From JARLFX01 sp036404255 (GTDB taxonomy: Bacteria > Acidobacteriota > Terriglobia > Terriglobales > Acidobacteriaceae), in assembly GCA_036404255.1 (NCBI GenBank), contig DASWOP010000198.1, positions 1 to 7,118 of the forward strand: a DNA stretch of 7,118 nucleotides, given 5' to 3'. A program made the position numbers and the translations under genes. This document shows positions 1 through 7,118 of the stretch, one piece after another; within the stretch, counting starts at the first letter, position 1; every line of letters starts with the position of its first letter. A model generated the notes under the pieces. It worked only from the letters and a program-made list of their open reading frames with translations, was not told the DNA's origin and made no database searches.

Positions 1-14
1 ACCTATATGTACTC

Positions 15-20
15 AAGGAG
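15..20 (+). promoter_or_regulatory. Shine-Dalgarno site that fixes the amidohydrolase-like start
   Basis: AAGGAG sits 7 bases before the ATG at 28. It selects this start over the in-frame ATG at 7, and it gives a product that begins directly with a signal peptide. Confidence 0.8.
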
Positions 21-27
21 TTTCACT

Positions 28-870
28 ATGAATCTATCCCCGAAAGTAAATCGCCTGCAGCGTACTATCGCTTCGCTTTGCCTGCTCACGCTGCCCATCA
101 CCGCCTTTGCAGCACGCAAGCAGGATGCTGCCGCGCCAACCGGAGACGGACAGACCACGGCATTCGTGCATGCCTCCGTTGTCCCCATGAATACGAATAA
201 CCTGCTTGTCGATCAGACGGTTGTCGTGCGTGGTGATCGCATTGTGAGTGTTGGGCCTGCGAGCAAGGTGAAGGTTCCTGCCGATGCGCGGGTGATCGAC
301 GCGACCGGACAATTCCTGCTGCCGGGGCTTGTGGATCCGCATGCGCATCCGGCATCGCAATCGGATCTTTCGAACTACATCGCCAGCGGCATTACCACCG
401 TGGTTGATGCGGATAACAGCGCCGAGGAAGTGCAGCGCATTGGAAAGATCACGGCTGGGACATCGCTCCGCCCCACCATCCACGTTTCAGGGGATGCGAA
501 GTTCGCCAGCGCAGGCGGCTCTACGGCTACACTGCAGCAGCAGCTCGAGCAGCAGGTTCACAGCGGCCGCACGCCTTTCCAGGCGCTGCAGAGTGTTACC
601 GTCAGCCCCGCTCGCAATCTTAGCGGCTCACGCGAGTTCGGCACGGTGACCACGGGCAGCCGCGCAGACCTCGTACTGCTCTCCGGTAATCCGCTGCAGG
701 ACATCACCAACACGCAGCGCATCGCCGGCGTGATGGTGCGTGGCCACTGGCTGGCGCAGGCTGATCTGCAACTGATCCACGTGGGTGAGATCACGCGGCC
801 GTCGCATGCGCGCCAGGTGACCTATGTGAATGGCGATGGCTCCATGAAGTACGTCGTCTCCACGATCTAA
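28..870 (+). CDS. Exported amidohydrolase-family protein, internally shortened (probable pseudoenzyme)
   Basis: This encodes a 280-residue protein. The start is the ATG at 28, because AAGGAG lies 7 bases upstream; an in-frame ATG at 7 has no such site. Residues 1-28 form a Sec signal peptide: basic Lys6/Arg9/Arg12, a hydrophobic core, and cleavage after Ala-Phe-Ala. Residues 45-100 match the N-terminal beta-sandwich of metal-dependent amidohydrolases, followed by LPGLVDPHAHP with the metal-binding HxH at His105 and His107. Residues 182-242 match the C-terminal end of the family (TPFQAL, SPARNL, GTVTTGSRADLVLL, then a VRG strand). Between about 150 and 180 the protein jumps from one part to the other. 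Usual members run about 400-450 residues, so roughly 150-200 residues of barrel, carrying the carboxylated Lys, the two later His and the catalytic Asp, are absent. The frame is intact. The product is likely periplasmic and, by inference, not a normal hydrolase; it could be a binding protein or a decaying gene. Confidence 0.85.
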   Translation: MNLSPKVNRLQRTIASLCLLTLPITAFAARKQDAAAPTGDGQTTAFVHASVVPMNTNNLLVDQTVVVRGDRIVSVGPASKVKVPADARVIDATGQFLLPGLVDPHAHPASQSDLSNYIASGITTVVDADNSAEEVQRIGKITAGTSLRPTIHVSGDAKFASAGGSTATLQQQLEQQVHSGRTPFQALQSVTVSPARNLSGSREFGTVTTGSRADLVLLSGNPLQDITNTQRIAGVMVRGHWLAQADLQLIHVGEITRPSHARQVTYVNGDGSMKYVVSTI

Positions 871-900
871 ATCGATCCACACTGAACCGGTCGCAGGAGT

Positions 901-934
901 GCCCACGTCTCGCTTTGGAGGCGTGGGCTTTTTT
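901..934 (+). terminator. Rho-independent terminator after the amidohydrolase-like gene
   Basis: GCCCACG (901-907) pairs with CGTGGGC (922-928). The stem extends inward through 908-911 with 918-921, including one T-G pair, to give 11 pairs around a 6-base loop. Six T residues follow at 929-934. It lies 30 bases after the stop codon at 870 and separates this gene from the CHAD gene. Confidence 0.9.
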
Positions 935-1018
935 ATGGATGCAAAGGCTTCACCGGCAGCAGCGATGCGCGCGATCTGTGGAGTATGCTGATCTTCGCGG
1001 TGAGGCATCCAAACTACT

Positions 1019-1822
1019 ATGCGCCCGGTTTCTGTACTCCGTGAATATGGCATTGCGCTGCGTGCAGCGCTGAAGGAGTGCGCTGCGCGGCCAACGCCGA
1101 AACGCGTTCACACGCTGCGCACGCATACGCGCCGTGTGGAGGCGATGCTTGAGTTGCTGCCGCACATTGCGAAGCTGCCCGTCGTCGCACGCGAGAGTGC
1201 GAGCTTTGGCAAAGCTGCAGGGCGGGTGCGCCGGGGAGCAGGGGCGGTGCGCGATCTGGATGTGCTGCTTGCGATGCTGGCGGAGTTGCCGCGCTCTGCT
1301 GATGCGGAGGTTGCCGAGGGTATCACGAAGCTGAGCGGGAAGCTCGAACGGCGACGACGACGTGCTGCGAAGAGGCTTACCCGGCTGATCGGCGAGCGGG
1401 GCGAGAAACTGCTGCATGCGATGAATGCGCTGGAGAGTGTGCTTGCGCCGGCGCAGAAGATCTCGGCTGCTGACGCCGAAATCGACCGCATTGCGCTGGA
1501 GATCTTTCGGCAGGCTACGGCGCGCTGTACGGCGCGGTCGCTGGCTGCGTCTGCCAATGCGCTGCATGGTCTGCGGAAGGCGGCCAAGCTGACTCGCTAT
1601 CTGACGGAGGCGGCGGAGGGTTCTCCGCAGTCGAAGACGGGGTTGACGGCTCGGCGCTTTCACGCGGCGCAGAAGACGATTGGCGCGTGGCATGACTGGA
1701 TGCTGCTTGGGGAGTTTGCGCGGGAGCATCTGGAGGATGGACATGCGCTGCTGGGGGTGCTGAAGGAACGCGAGAAGACGGCGCATGGGGCTGCTTTGCG
1801 CGCTGGTGGGTTGGTGAGATGA
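1019..1822 (+). CDS. Stand-alone CHAD-domain protein
   Basis: This encodes a 267-residue, strongly basic, all-helical protein that is one CHAD domain (conserved histidine alpha-helical domain). Both halves of the domain can be seen. The first has KRVHTLRTHTRRVEAML (residues 28-44, with His31, Arg34, Arg38 and Arg39) and GAVRDLDVLL (75-84). The second has LHGLRKAAKLTRYL (182-195, with His183, Arg186, Lys190 and Arg193) and TIGAWHDWMLL (220-230, with His225 and Asp226). Five consecutive Arg occur at 111-115. CHAD proteins bind inorganic polyphosphate through these basic and His residues, and several locate to polyphosphate granules. No CYTH triphosphatase domain is fused or adjacent, so the protein is probably a binder rather than an enzyme. 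The ATG at 1019 has only a distant GGTGAGG (999-1005), so the start is less certain than the family call. It probably has its own promoter, since a terminator precedes it, but none is clear. Confidence 0.9.
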   Translation: MRPVSVLREYGIALRAALKECAARPTPKRVHTLRTHTRRVEAMLELLPHIAKLPVVARESASFGKAAGRVRRGAGAVRDLDVLLAMLAELPRSADAEVAEGITKLSGKLERRRRRAAKRLTRLIGERGEKLLHAMNALESVLAPAQKISAADAEIDRIALEIFRQATARCTARSLAASANALHGLRKAAKLTRYLTEAAEGSPQSKTGLTARRFHAAQKTIGAWHDWMLLGEFAREHLEDGHALLGVLKEREKTAHGAALRAGGLVR

Positions 1823-1862
1823 AGCGTGTGAGGATTGGGCGGGAGCGGTCGTCGCTACGCGA

Positions 1863-1904
1863 GGATGCCCCACTCATCGCAAAAGCGCGATGAATGGGAC
1901 ATCC
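1863..1904 (-). repeat. Long imperfect palindrome, REP-like or RNA hairpin
   Basis: An 18-position stem (1863-1880 with 1887-1904) closes on a 6-base loop, AAAAGC. On the + strand, 16 of the 18 positions pair; the exceptions are two C/A mismatches (1868/1899 and 1873/1894). In minus-strand RNA these become G-U pairs, so the stem is continuous. It lies 40 bases after the CHAD stop and 65 bases after the stop of the convergent gene at 1970. No T-tract follows on either strand, so it is not a canonical intrinsic terminator. It may be an intergenic repeat, a 3'-end stabiliser or a rho-type end structure. Confidence 0.75.
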
Positions 1905-1969
1905 GGTATTGTGCATGTTCCGTAACTTCTTGTGCGGGTTCCTAAAATGTGGAAGGTGTACAACTCAGC

Positions 1970-2323
1970 TTATAGCTTCAGGTCGATGTTGAACTGGGCT
2001 TTGGTATCGAAGGATGAGATGCTGCGGATCTTGCTTTTTTTGCCGGCGGATTCTGCCCAGAGCTCGTAGTCGGTGTTAGTTGCGAGCTGGCCGAAACGGT
2101 AGGTGCCGTCTGCCATGGAGTAGTAGCTCTTCACCGTGAGGGTGCGCTTGTCTTTCAGGTAGACGACTGCGCCCTTGACAGGGGCGTCGGCATCATCGAG
2201 CACACGGCCGCTCACAACGCGCTGCACGGGGCCGCGCTGATCCGCGGCCATGGCGGTGCGCGGCATGATTGCCGGAATGGCTATGGAGAGAGCCAGGACC
2301 ATTGCTACTACAAAGCGCTTCAT
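1970..2323 (-). CDS. Small secreted carboxypeptidase-regulatory-like (beta-sandwich) protein
   Basis: This encodes a 117-residue protein with a clear Sec signal peptide: Lys2/Arg3, then a hydrophobic stretch at 4-21, with cleavage after Ala-Met-Ala at 24-26. The mature part is a single carboxypeptidase-regulatory-like domain of the transthyretin or Ig-like beta-sandwich type. It shows the usual order: VSGRVLDDADAPVKGAVVYL (37-56), MADGTYRFGQL (70-80) and YELWAES (86-92). No catalytic domain or outer-membrane receptor barrel is attached. Such domains are very common in Acidobacteriota envelope proteins and usually act as structural or carbohydrate/peptide-contact modules; the specific partner is unknown. 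AAAGGGA (2328-2334) is the ribosome binding site, 4 bases before the ATG. It follows the zinc-ribbon gene by 24 bases without a terminator, so the two are probably co-transcribed, although one product is cytosolic and this one exported. Confidence 0.88.
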   Translation of the reverse strand: MKRFVVAMVLALSIAIPAIMPRTAMAADQRGPVQRVVSGRVLDDADAPVKGAVVYLKDKRTLTVKSYYSMADGTYRFGQLATNTDYELWAESAGKKSKIRSISSFDTKAQFNIDLKL

Positions 2324-2347
2324 CGCATCCCTTTGGATTTGGAAGAT

Positions 2348-2548
2348 TTACTCTTCCTCATCGCCAGCGCCTGGCAAATCGCTGTCTTCATCATCGTACC
2401 CTGCTTCATCCACCGGCGCGATCTCAAGGGGGTCAGTGCTTACCACTTCCACCTGGGTTCCGCACTCATCACAGACGATGACTTCGCCCTCGTCCACCTC
2501 ATCTTCATCAATATCCAGTGGATTATCGCACTCTGGACAAACAGCCAT
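2348..2548 (-). CDS. Acidic zinc-ribbon protein resembling the amino-group carrier LysW
   Basis: This encodes a 66-residue protein. The N-terminus has a zinc-ribbon pattern with two CxxC pairs (Cys4/Cys7 and Cys26/Cys29) separated by an acidic stretch. Residues 1-45, with the order VCPEC, DEDEVDEGEV, CDECG, EVVSTDPLEIAP, closely follow LysW, the carrier whose C-terminal Glu side chain holds alpha-aminoadipate or glutamate during lysine or arginine synthesis in Thermus and archaea. The C-terminal third is almost entirely Asp/Glu/Gly/Pro and ends in three Glu. The EDWGE-type ending of true LysW is missing, and no LysX, LysZ, LysY or LysJ gene is in the window. The similarity is seen in the sequence; a carrier role is only a possibility, and a transcription- or chaperone-related zinc ribbon is an alternative. 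AAGGGAGG (2557-2564), 8 bases before the ATG, supports the start. It is probably the first gene of a two-gene unit. Confidence 0.85.
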   Translation of the reverse strand: MAVCPECDNPLDIDEDEVDEGEVIVCDECGTQVEVVSTDPLEIAPVDEAGYDDEDSDLPGAGDEEE

Positions 2549-2590
2549 CGGTATCGCCTCCCTTACGTCTGCACGGATGCAGCTTCGCTA

Positions 2591-2619
2591 GTTTTAAAGC
2601 CTTAGGGGCCATGCGTCAA
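2591..2619 (-). promoter_or_regulatory. Predicted sigma70-type promoter for the LysW-like gene
   Basis: On the minus strand, TTGACG (complement of 2614-2619) is followed after 17 bases by TAAAAC (complement of 2591-2596). The -35 box matches 5 of 6 consensus bases and the -10 box matches 4 of 6. The implied transcript start near 2584 gives a leader of about 35 bases that contains the strong AAGGGAGG site. A second TTGACG lies 21 bases upstream (2635-2640). Confidence 0.55.
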
Positions 2620-2701
2620 GCCCCGAAATGAGATCGTCAAAATTACCGGCAGTTTCCGGTCTGTAACCCTGCATCCAGCGCAAGGGTAATAAGATAGACG
2701 C

Positions 2702-3517
2702 ATGCCGCCGCGTTCCGCACCTATCGTAATGACCTTTCCTCCGTTTACCGGTTTTGTGCGCCGGATTGTGCTGGCCAATGTGATTGCGTTCTTCGCTCTG
2801 GCGTTGCTTGGAGCGTTTGCGCCGACGGTTTCCAAGTTCCTTTTCGACCATCTGGCGCTGGCGCCGGGGGGAGTGCTGCACGGAGAGGTGTGGCAGCTGG
2901 TGACCTACAGCTTTGTCCACCTGGGCCTGCTGGACATTCTGCTGAATATGCTGATGATCTGGTTCATTGGCTCCTACATGGAGAGTAGCTTTGGCTCGCG
3001 CTGGGTAGCGGAGCTTTACTTCGCGTCTGTGCTGGGGACGTCGCTGACTGCCGTCGCCATCCTCGCTACCAGGATTCCGTATATCCCGGAGCATGCGCTG
3101 TTTAGTTCGTCGGGCGCGGTCATGGGCCTCTTTATCGGCTTTGCGGTGCTCTTTGGGGAGCAGGAGATGCTGCTCTTTCCGTTGCCGTTCCGCATTCGGG
3201 CCAAGTACCTGGCGGCGATCTATGTGCTGGTGTCGCTGTACTTCATGATCCGGGGCGACCTGACGAATATTGCGGCGCTGGGTGGGATGCTGGCCGCGTA
3301 TCTGTATGTGAAGTTTGCACCGCGGCGGGGCGTGTTCTTCCGCACCAGCGAGTGGTACTTCGGGCTGCGCAATGCGTACTACCGCAGCAAACGGCGGCGG
3401 GCGGCGAAGAAGTTTGAGGTTTATATGGGGAAACAGGGGCGGGATGTGCGATTCGATAAGGAAGGCAAGTACATCGATCCGGATAAAAACCCGAATGATA
3501 AGCGGTGGATGAACTAG
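2702..3517 (+). CDS. Rhomboid-fold membrane protein, probable pseudoprotease
   Basis: This encodes a 271-residue protein with about six membrane segments (roughly 20-40, 64-90, 101-122, 132-152, 168-184 and 188-205) and a basic, charged cytoplasmic tail of about 65 residues. The rhomboid core is recognisable: WQLVTYSFVH (64-73), the second-helix Asn82, an ESSFGS turn (94-99) in the usual L1/TM3 region, and the serine helix SSSGAVMGL (135-143), where Ser137 aligns with the catalytic Ser. Active family members also need a His in the last helix, normally AHLGG. Here it is IAALGG, with Ala192 (codon GCG) in place of His. The usual HxxxN of the second helix is DxxxN (Asp78), and the first Gly of GxSG is Ser135. 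Proteolysis is therefore unlikely, and a binding or quality-control role like iRhom or derlin proteins is an inference. Rhomboid_like would be the general annotation. The ATG at 2702 has no near ribosome site; ATG 2729 is an alternative start. Confidence 0.87.
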   Translation: MPPRSAPIVMTFPPFTGFVRRIVLANVIAFFALALLGAFAPTVSKFLFDHLALAPGGVLHGEVWQLVTYSFVHLGLLDILLNMLMIWFIGSYMESSFGSRWVAELYFASVLGTSLTAVAILATRIPYIPEHALFSSSGAVMGLFIGFAVLFGEQEMLLFPLPFRIRAKYLAAIYVLVSLYFMIRGDLTNIAALGGMLAAYLYVKFAPRRGVFFRTSEWYFGLRNAYYRSKRRRAAKKFEVYMGKQGRDVRFDKEGKYIDPDKNPNDKRWMN

Positions 3518-3632
3518 GTGCTACGCGCACGGCGGATCGCTCACTTCGTTCGCAAAATCGTTTCCGCTCTCGATGTATTTATGCCGCATCTTCTTGGCTA
3601 TCGCCTGAATCCAAATCAACTGAGGAATAACG

Positions 3633-4580
3633 ATGCAACTGAAAAAACTGGGTAACTCCGACGCACTGGTTTCGCCAATCGCCTTTGGCGGCAACGTCTT
3701 CGGATGGACTATCGATGAGAAGCAGTCCTTTGAGATTCTGGATGCCTTCGTGGACCGCGGCTACAACTTTATCGATACGGCGGATGTGTATTCGGTCTGG
3801 GTGCCGGGTAATAAGGGTGGCGAAAGTGAGACCACACTCGGCAAGTGGTTTGCCCAGAGCGGCAAGCGCGACAAGGTTTTTCTGGCAACCAAGGTCGGAT
3901 TTGCGATGCCAGACGGCAAAGGGCTCTCCAAAGAATGGATTGCGCGCGAGGTGGAGGCTTCGCTGAAGCGTCTGCAGACGGACTACATCGATCTTTACCA
4001 GTCGCATACGGATGACGAGAGTGTGCCACTGGAAGAGACGCTGGGCGCTTATGATGCGCTGGTTAAAGCAGGCAAGGTGCGACTGATCGGCGCCTCCAAC
4101 TATAAGGGTGCCCGCTTGGCTGAGGCCATTGAAACAGCGAAGCAACATAACTTGCCGGTGTACCAGACGCTACAGCCAAACTACAATCTGCACACACGTG
4201 AGGAGTATGAGCGCGATCTGGAGCCTGTCGCCAAGAAGTATGGACTGGGCGTGATCAGCTACTTCTCGCTTGCCAGTGGGTTTCTGACCGGCAAGTACAA
4301 GACAAAGGCGGATGCCGCGGGTACAAAACGCGAATCGCGCGTGGCACAGTACTTTGACGAACGCGGTGAGAGAATCTTGAAAGCACTGGCAGCAGTGGAG
4401 AAGGAGACCGGGGCGAAGCAGGCTTCGATTGCGCTGGCCTGGCTGCTGGCCCGGCCAAGCATCACCGCTCCAATCGCGAGTGCAACCAATGTGGCCCAGC
4501 TTGAGGACATCTTTGCAGCGGCAGAGCTGAAACTGACTGATGCGCAGGTGAAGGCACTGACGGACGCAAGCGCATATTGA
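3633..4580 (+). CDS. Aldo/keto reductase family oxidoreductase
   Basis: This encodes a 315-residue TIM-barrel NAD(P)H-dependent oxidoreductase of normal family length. The catalytic tetrad is complete: Asp48 and Tyr53 in FIDTADVYS, Lys87 in ATKVG, and His125 in LYQSHTDD. Cofactor-binding landmarks follow: IGASNY (about 153-158), the YQTLQPNYNL strand, ISYFSLASGFLTGKY (with the usual pyrophosphate-side loop) and IASATN near the C-terminus. The GGESETTLGKW stretch after the active-site Tyr is typical of the prokaryotic general oxidoreductase groups (YajO/AKR11-12-like) rather than of aldose reductases. Such enzymes reduce aldehydes or ketones of sugars and metabolites in the cytosol; the substrate cannot be told from sequence. 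TGAGGA (3621-3626) lies 6 bases before the ATG. It is separated by 115 bases from the rhomboid-like gene and is followed by its own terminator, so it is probably a single-gene transcript. Confidence 0.95.
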   Translation: MQLKKLGNSDALVSPIAFGGNVFGWTIDEKQSFEILDAFVDRGYNFIDTADVYSVWVPGNKGGESETTLGKWFAQSGKRDKVFLATKVGFAMPDGKGLSKEWIAREVEASLKRLQTDYIDLYQSHTDDESVPLEETLGAYDALVKAGKVRLIGASNYKGARLAEAIETAKQHNLPVYQTLQPNYNLHTREEYERDLEPVAKKYGLGVISYFSLASGFLTGKYKTKADAAGTKRESRVAQYFDERGERILKALAAVEKETGAKQASIALAWLLARPSITAPIASATNVAQLEDIFAAAELKLTDAQVKALTDASAY

Positions 4581-4604
4581 AAATACTTTTTGCAAGAAAC
4601 AGAT

Positions 4605-4637
4605 AAAAAACGGCATCGCACAATGCGATGCCGTTTT
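4605..4637. terminator. Bidirectional intrinsic terminator between convergent AKR and aspS
   Basis: CGGCATCGCA (4611-4620) pairs perfectly with TGCGATGCCG (4624-4633) around a 3-base loop. It is flanked by six A (4605-4610) on one side and four T (4634-4637) on the other, so it can end transcription from both directions. An outer stem, AGAAACAG (4595-4602) with CTGTTTCT (4639-4646), extends it across a small internal loop. It lies 24 bases after the AKR stop and 19 bases beyond the aspS stop. Confidence 0.92.
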
Positions 4638-4656
4638 GCTGTTTCTGCGAGTGAGA

Positions 4657-6480
<1,824 letters not shown>

Positions 6481-6530
6481 AGTTCTTCCATTCTACGAAG
6501 TTACGGAGGATTGATGTAGTGGCGGGTGCC

Positions 6531-6749
6531 TTACAGATCTTCCGGCTTCAATCCGGTATGCTTTGCGATCCGGGACAACATTTTAGGACCAATCTCTTCG
6601 CCACCATGAAAAGCCCATGTAAATCTGGGAAATCCATCGCGAAGAAGCTGGAGGTGCGACCCGTCGCTGATTCTCTCGTCTTCCGCCCAACCGATGCGTT
6701 TGAGCGCCTTCAAAACCTTTCTGGCCTTGGTGCTTGGCCAGTAACTCAC
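6531..6749 (-). CDS. hicA: HicA-family mRNA interferase toxin
   Basis: This encodes a 72-residue protein with the double-stranded-RNA-binding-like HicA fold. The N-terminal helix KARKVLKALKRIGW (8-21) leads to the DGSHLQL strand (29-35), in which His32 is the conserved active-site His. FHGGEEIGPKMLSRIAKHTGL (47-67) is the usual 'HxGkelkpgtLrsIlkqaGL' C-terminal half. HicA toxins cut mRNA and tmRNA in the ribosome context and are held inactive by HicB. Length and all core elements are normal, so the toxin looks intact. The start is GTG (6747-6749), overlapping the hicB TGA in a GTGA junction, which predicts translational coupling. A gap of 50 bases, with no terminator visible, leads on to aspS. 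The family is certain enough to name; toxicity is not shown by sequence. Confidence 0.9.
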   Translation of the reverse strand: MSYWPSTKARKVLKALKRIGWAEDERISDGSHLQLLRDGFPRFTWAFHGGEEIGPKMLSRIAKHTGLKPEDL

Positions 6750-6946
6750 GCGGCTGCGAACTGAACGTGATTCATAGTCGTCCGTTCGCGCTCCAGCGTA
6801 TCGGCTATGCGACGCAGCGCAATCGCCTGAACTTTGGATTCTGCCTCTTCCTTCGATGCTCCATAGGCCATCACGCCAGGCAGTTCGATGATCTCTGCGA
6901 TCCAGCGTCCATCTTCTTCTCTGTCAAATTCGATGCGATAGTTCAT
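6746..6946 (-). CDS. hicB: HicB-family antitoxin, short form
   Basis: This encodes a 66-residue protein that shows the partly degraded RNase H-like HicB fold: strand YRIEFDREEDGRWIAEIIELPGV (about 3-25), a short turn MAYGAS (26-31), then helix KEEAESKVQAIALRRIADTL (32-51). The ELPG and YGAS..EA pattern is typical of HicB proteins that bind and block HicA. There is no C-terminal helix-turn-helix or ribbon-helix-helix DNA-binding part, so autoregulation by DNA binding is not expected from this protein alone. The ATG overlaps the hisS TGA by 4 bases (6943-6946), and the stop overlaps the hicA GTG by 3 bases within GTGA. The antitoxin-first order is one of two known orders for the family. CGGAGG (complement of 6952-6957) is a strong ribosome site lying inside hisS. 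Confidence 0.9.
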   Translation of the reverse strand: MNYRIEFDREEDGRWIAEIIELPGVMAYGASKEEAESKVQAIALRRIADTLERERTTMNHVQFAAA

Positions 6947-7118
6947 TGTCGCCTCCGAACAAACTCCGCGCGAGGAACCTTCAACTGTTCACCAGTCTCA
7001 AAATCCTTCACAGTAAGGATACCGGATTGGACCTCGTCTTCGCCGAGAAGGACGATTTTGCGGGCGACACGGTCGGCAGCTTCGAAGGATTTCTTCAGGC
7101 GGAAGGTGCCGTCGCCTA
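6943..7118 (-). CDS. hisS: Histidine--tRNA ligase, C-terminal end (cut by the window edge)
   Basis: Only the last 57 residues are in the window; two bases of a further codon (7117-7118) are cut off. They read as the end of the HisRS anticodon-binding domain: LKKSFEAADRVARKIVLLGEDE, VQSGILTVKDFETGEQ and a final VPRAEFVRRRQ. The pairing of 'ADR..ARKIVLLGEDEV..G..TVKDF.TGEQ' is typical of the alpha/beta anticodon domain of class II HisRS. The enzyme charges tRNA(His) in the cytosol. The stop TGA (6943-6945) overlaps the ATG of hicB. The position directly upstream of aspS, apart from the two small genes, fits the well-known hisS-aspS pairing of many bacteria. The rest of the gene, and the promoter of the whole operon, lie beyond the window. 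Confidence 0.93.
   Translation of the reverse strand, partial: GDGTFRLKKSFEAADRVARKIVLLGEDEVQSGILTVKDFETGEQLKVPRAEFVRRRQ
6952..6956 (-). promoter_or_regulatory. Ribosome binding site for hicB inside hisS
   Basis: GGAGG (complement of CCTCC at 6952-6956) lies 5 bases before the hicB ATG. It falls within the last hisS codons (Arg-Arg), so hicB is well placed both for its own initiation and for restart by ribosomes ending hisS. Confidence 0.75.

Noticed and set aside
950..1873. Open reading frame of 307 codons on the - strand over the CHAD gene
   Set aside because: Low-complexity Arg/Ser/Pro/Gln composition and no motif; it is the complement of the Ala/Arg-rich CHAD gene, which has clear family motifs.
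1863..1904. Palindrome as an intrinsic terminator
   Set aside because: No T-tract follows on either strand; it is listed as a repeat/hairpin instead.
2250..2591. Ser-rich + strand ORF opposite the LysW-like gene
   Set aside because: Runs of Ser arise from the complement of Asp/Glu codons in the acidic tail; the minus-strand gene has a zinc ribbon, a ribosome site and a promoter.
3518..3632. Possible hairpins and promoter in the gap before the aldo/keto reductase
   Set aside because: Only short, broken pairings and a lone TATTTA without a matching -35 were seen; the evidence is too weak to list.
6481..6530. GGAGGATTGATGTAG on the + strand as a small gene start
   Set aside because: The ATG is followed at once by TAG, and the site lies between two minus-strand genes; chance.
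6519..6764. 81-codon + strand ORF over hicA
   Set aside because: It is antisense to a well-matched HicA and has no supporting ribosome site or family match.

Overview
The window (about 58-60% G+C by eye) looks like a chromosomal segment of an Acidobacteriota soil bacterium, most likely class Terriglobia (Granulicella, Edaphobacter or Terriglobus type). This placement is inference. It rests on the style of the AspRS N-terminus, a small secreted carboxypeptidase-regulatory-like protein, a stand-alone CHAD protein and the hisS/aspS neighbourhood. No rRNA, tRNA, CRISPR array or insertion sequence was seen.

Layout. 28-870 (+) encodes an exported amidohydrolase-like protein that lacks the middle of the catalytic barrel, closed by a strong terminator (901-934). 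1019-1822 (+) encodes a stand-alone CHAD-domain protein. A long palindrome (1863-1904) lies between it and a convergent two-gene minus-strand unit (2548 to 1970). That unit is a 66-aa acidic zinc-ribbon protein resembling the amino-group carrier LysW, followed by a small secreted carboxypeptidase-regulatory-like protein, behind a recognisable sigma70-type promoter. Divergent from it, 2702-3517 (+) encodes a rhomboid-fold membrane protein that has lost its catalytic histidine. 3633-4580 (+) is an intact aldo/keto reductase. A bidirectional terminator (4605-4637, with an extended outer stem) separates it from the last block.

The last block, all on the minus strand, reads hisS (3' end only, cut by the window edge), hicB, hicA, aspS. 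The hisS/hicB and hicB/hicA junctions are both 4-base start/stop overlaps, and only 50 bases separate hicA from aspS with no terminator. A HicBA-type toxin-antitoxin pair therefore appears embedded in an aminoacyl-tRNA synthetase operon. AspRS carries a His at the position linked to relaxed tRNA(Asp)/tRNA(Asn) specificity.

The most interesting points are the HicBA pair coupled to two essential synthetase genes, two apparent pseudoenzymes (rhomboid and amidohydrolase), the orphan LysW-like protein, and a palindrome whose only two mismatches become G-U pairs in minus-strand RNA. None of these is proven to be a new system. The intergenic spaces are all shorter than 160 bases, so no gene-free stretch over 300 bases exists.
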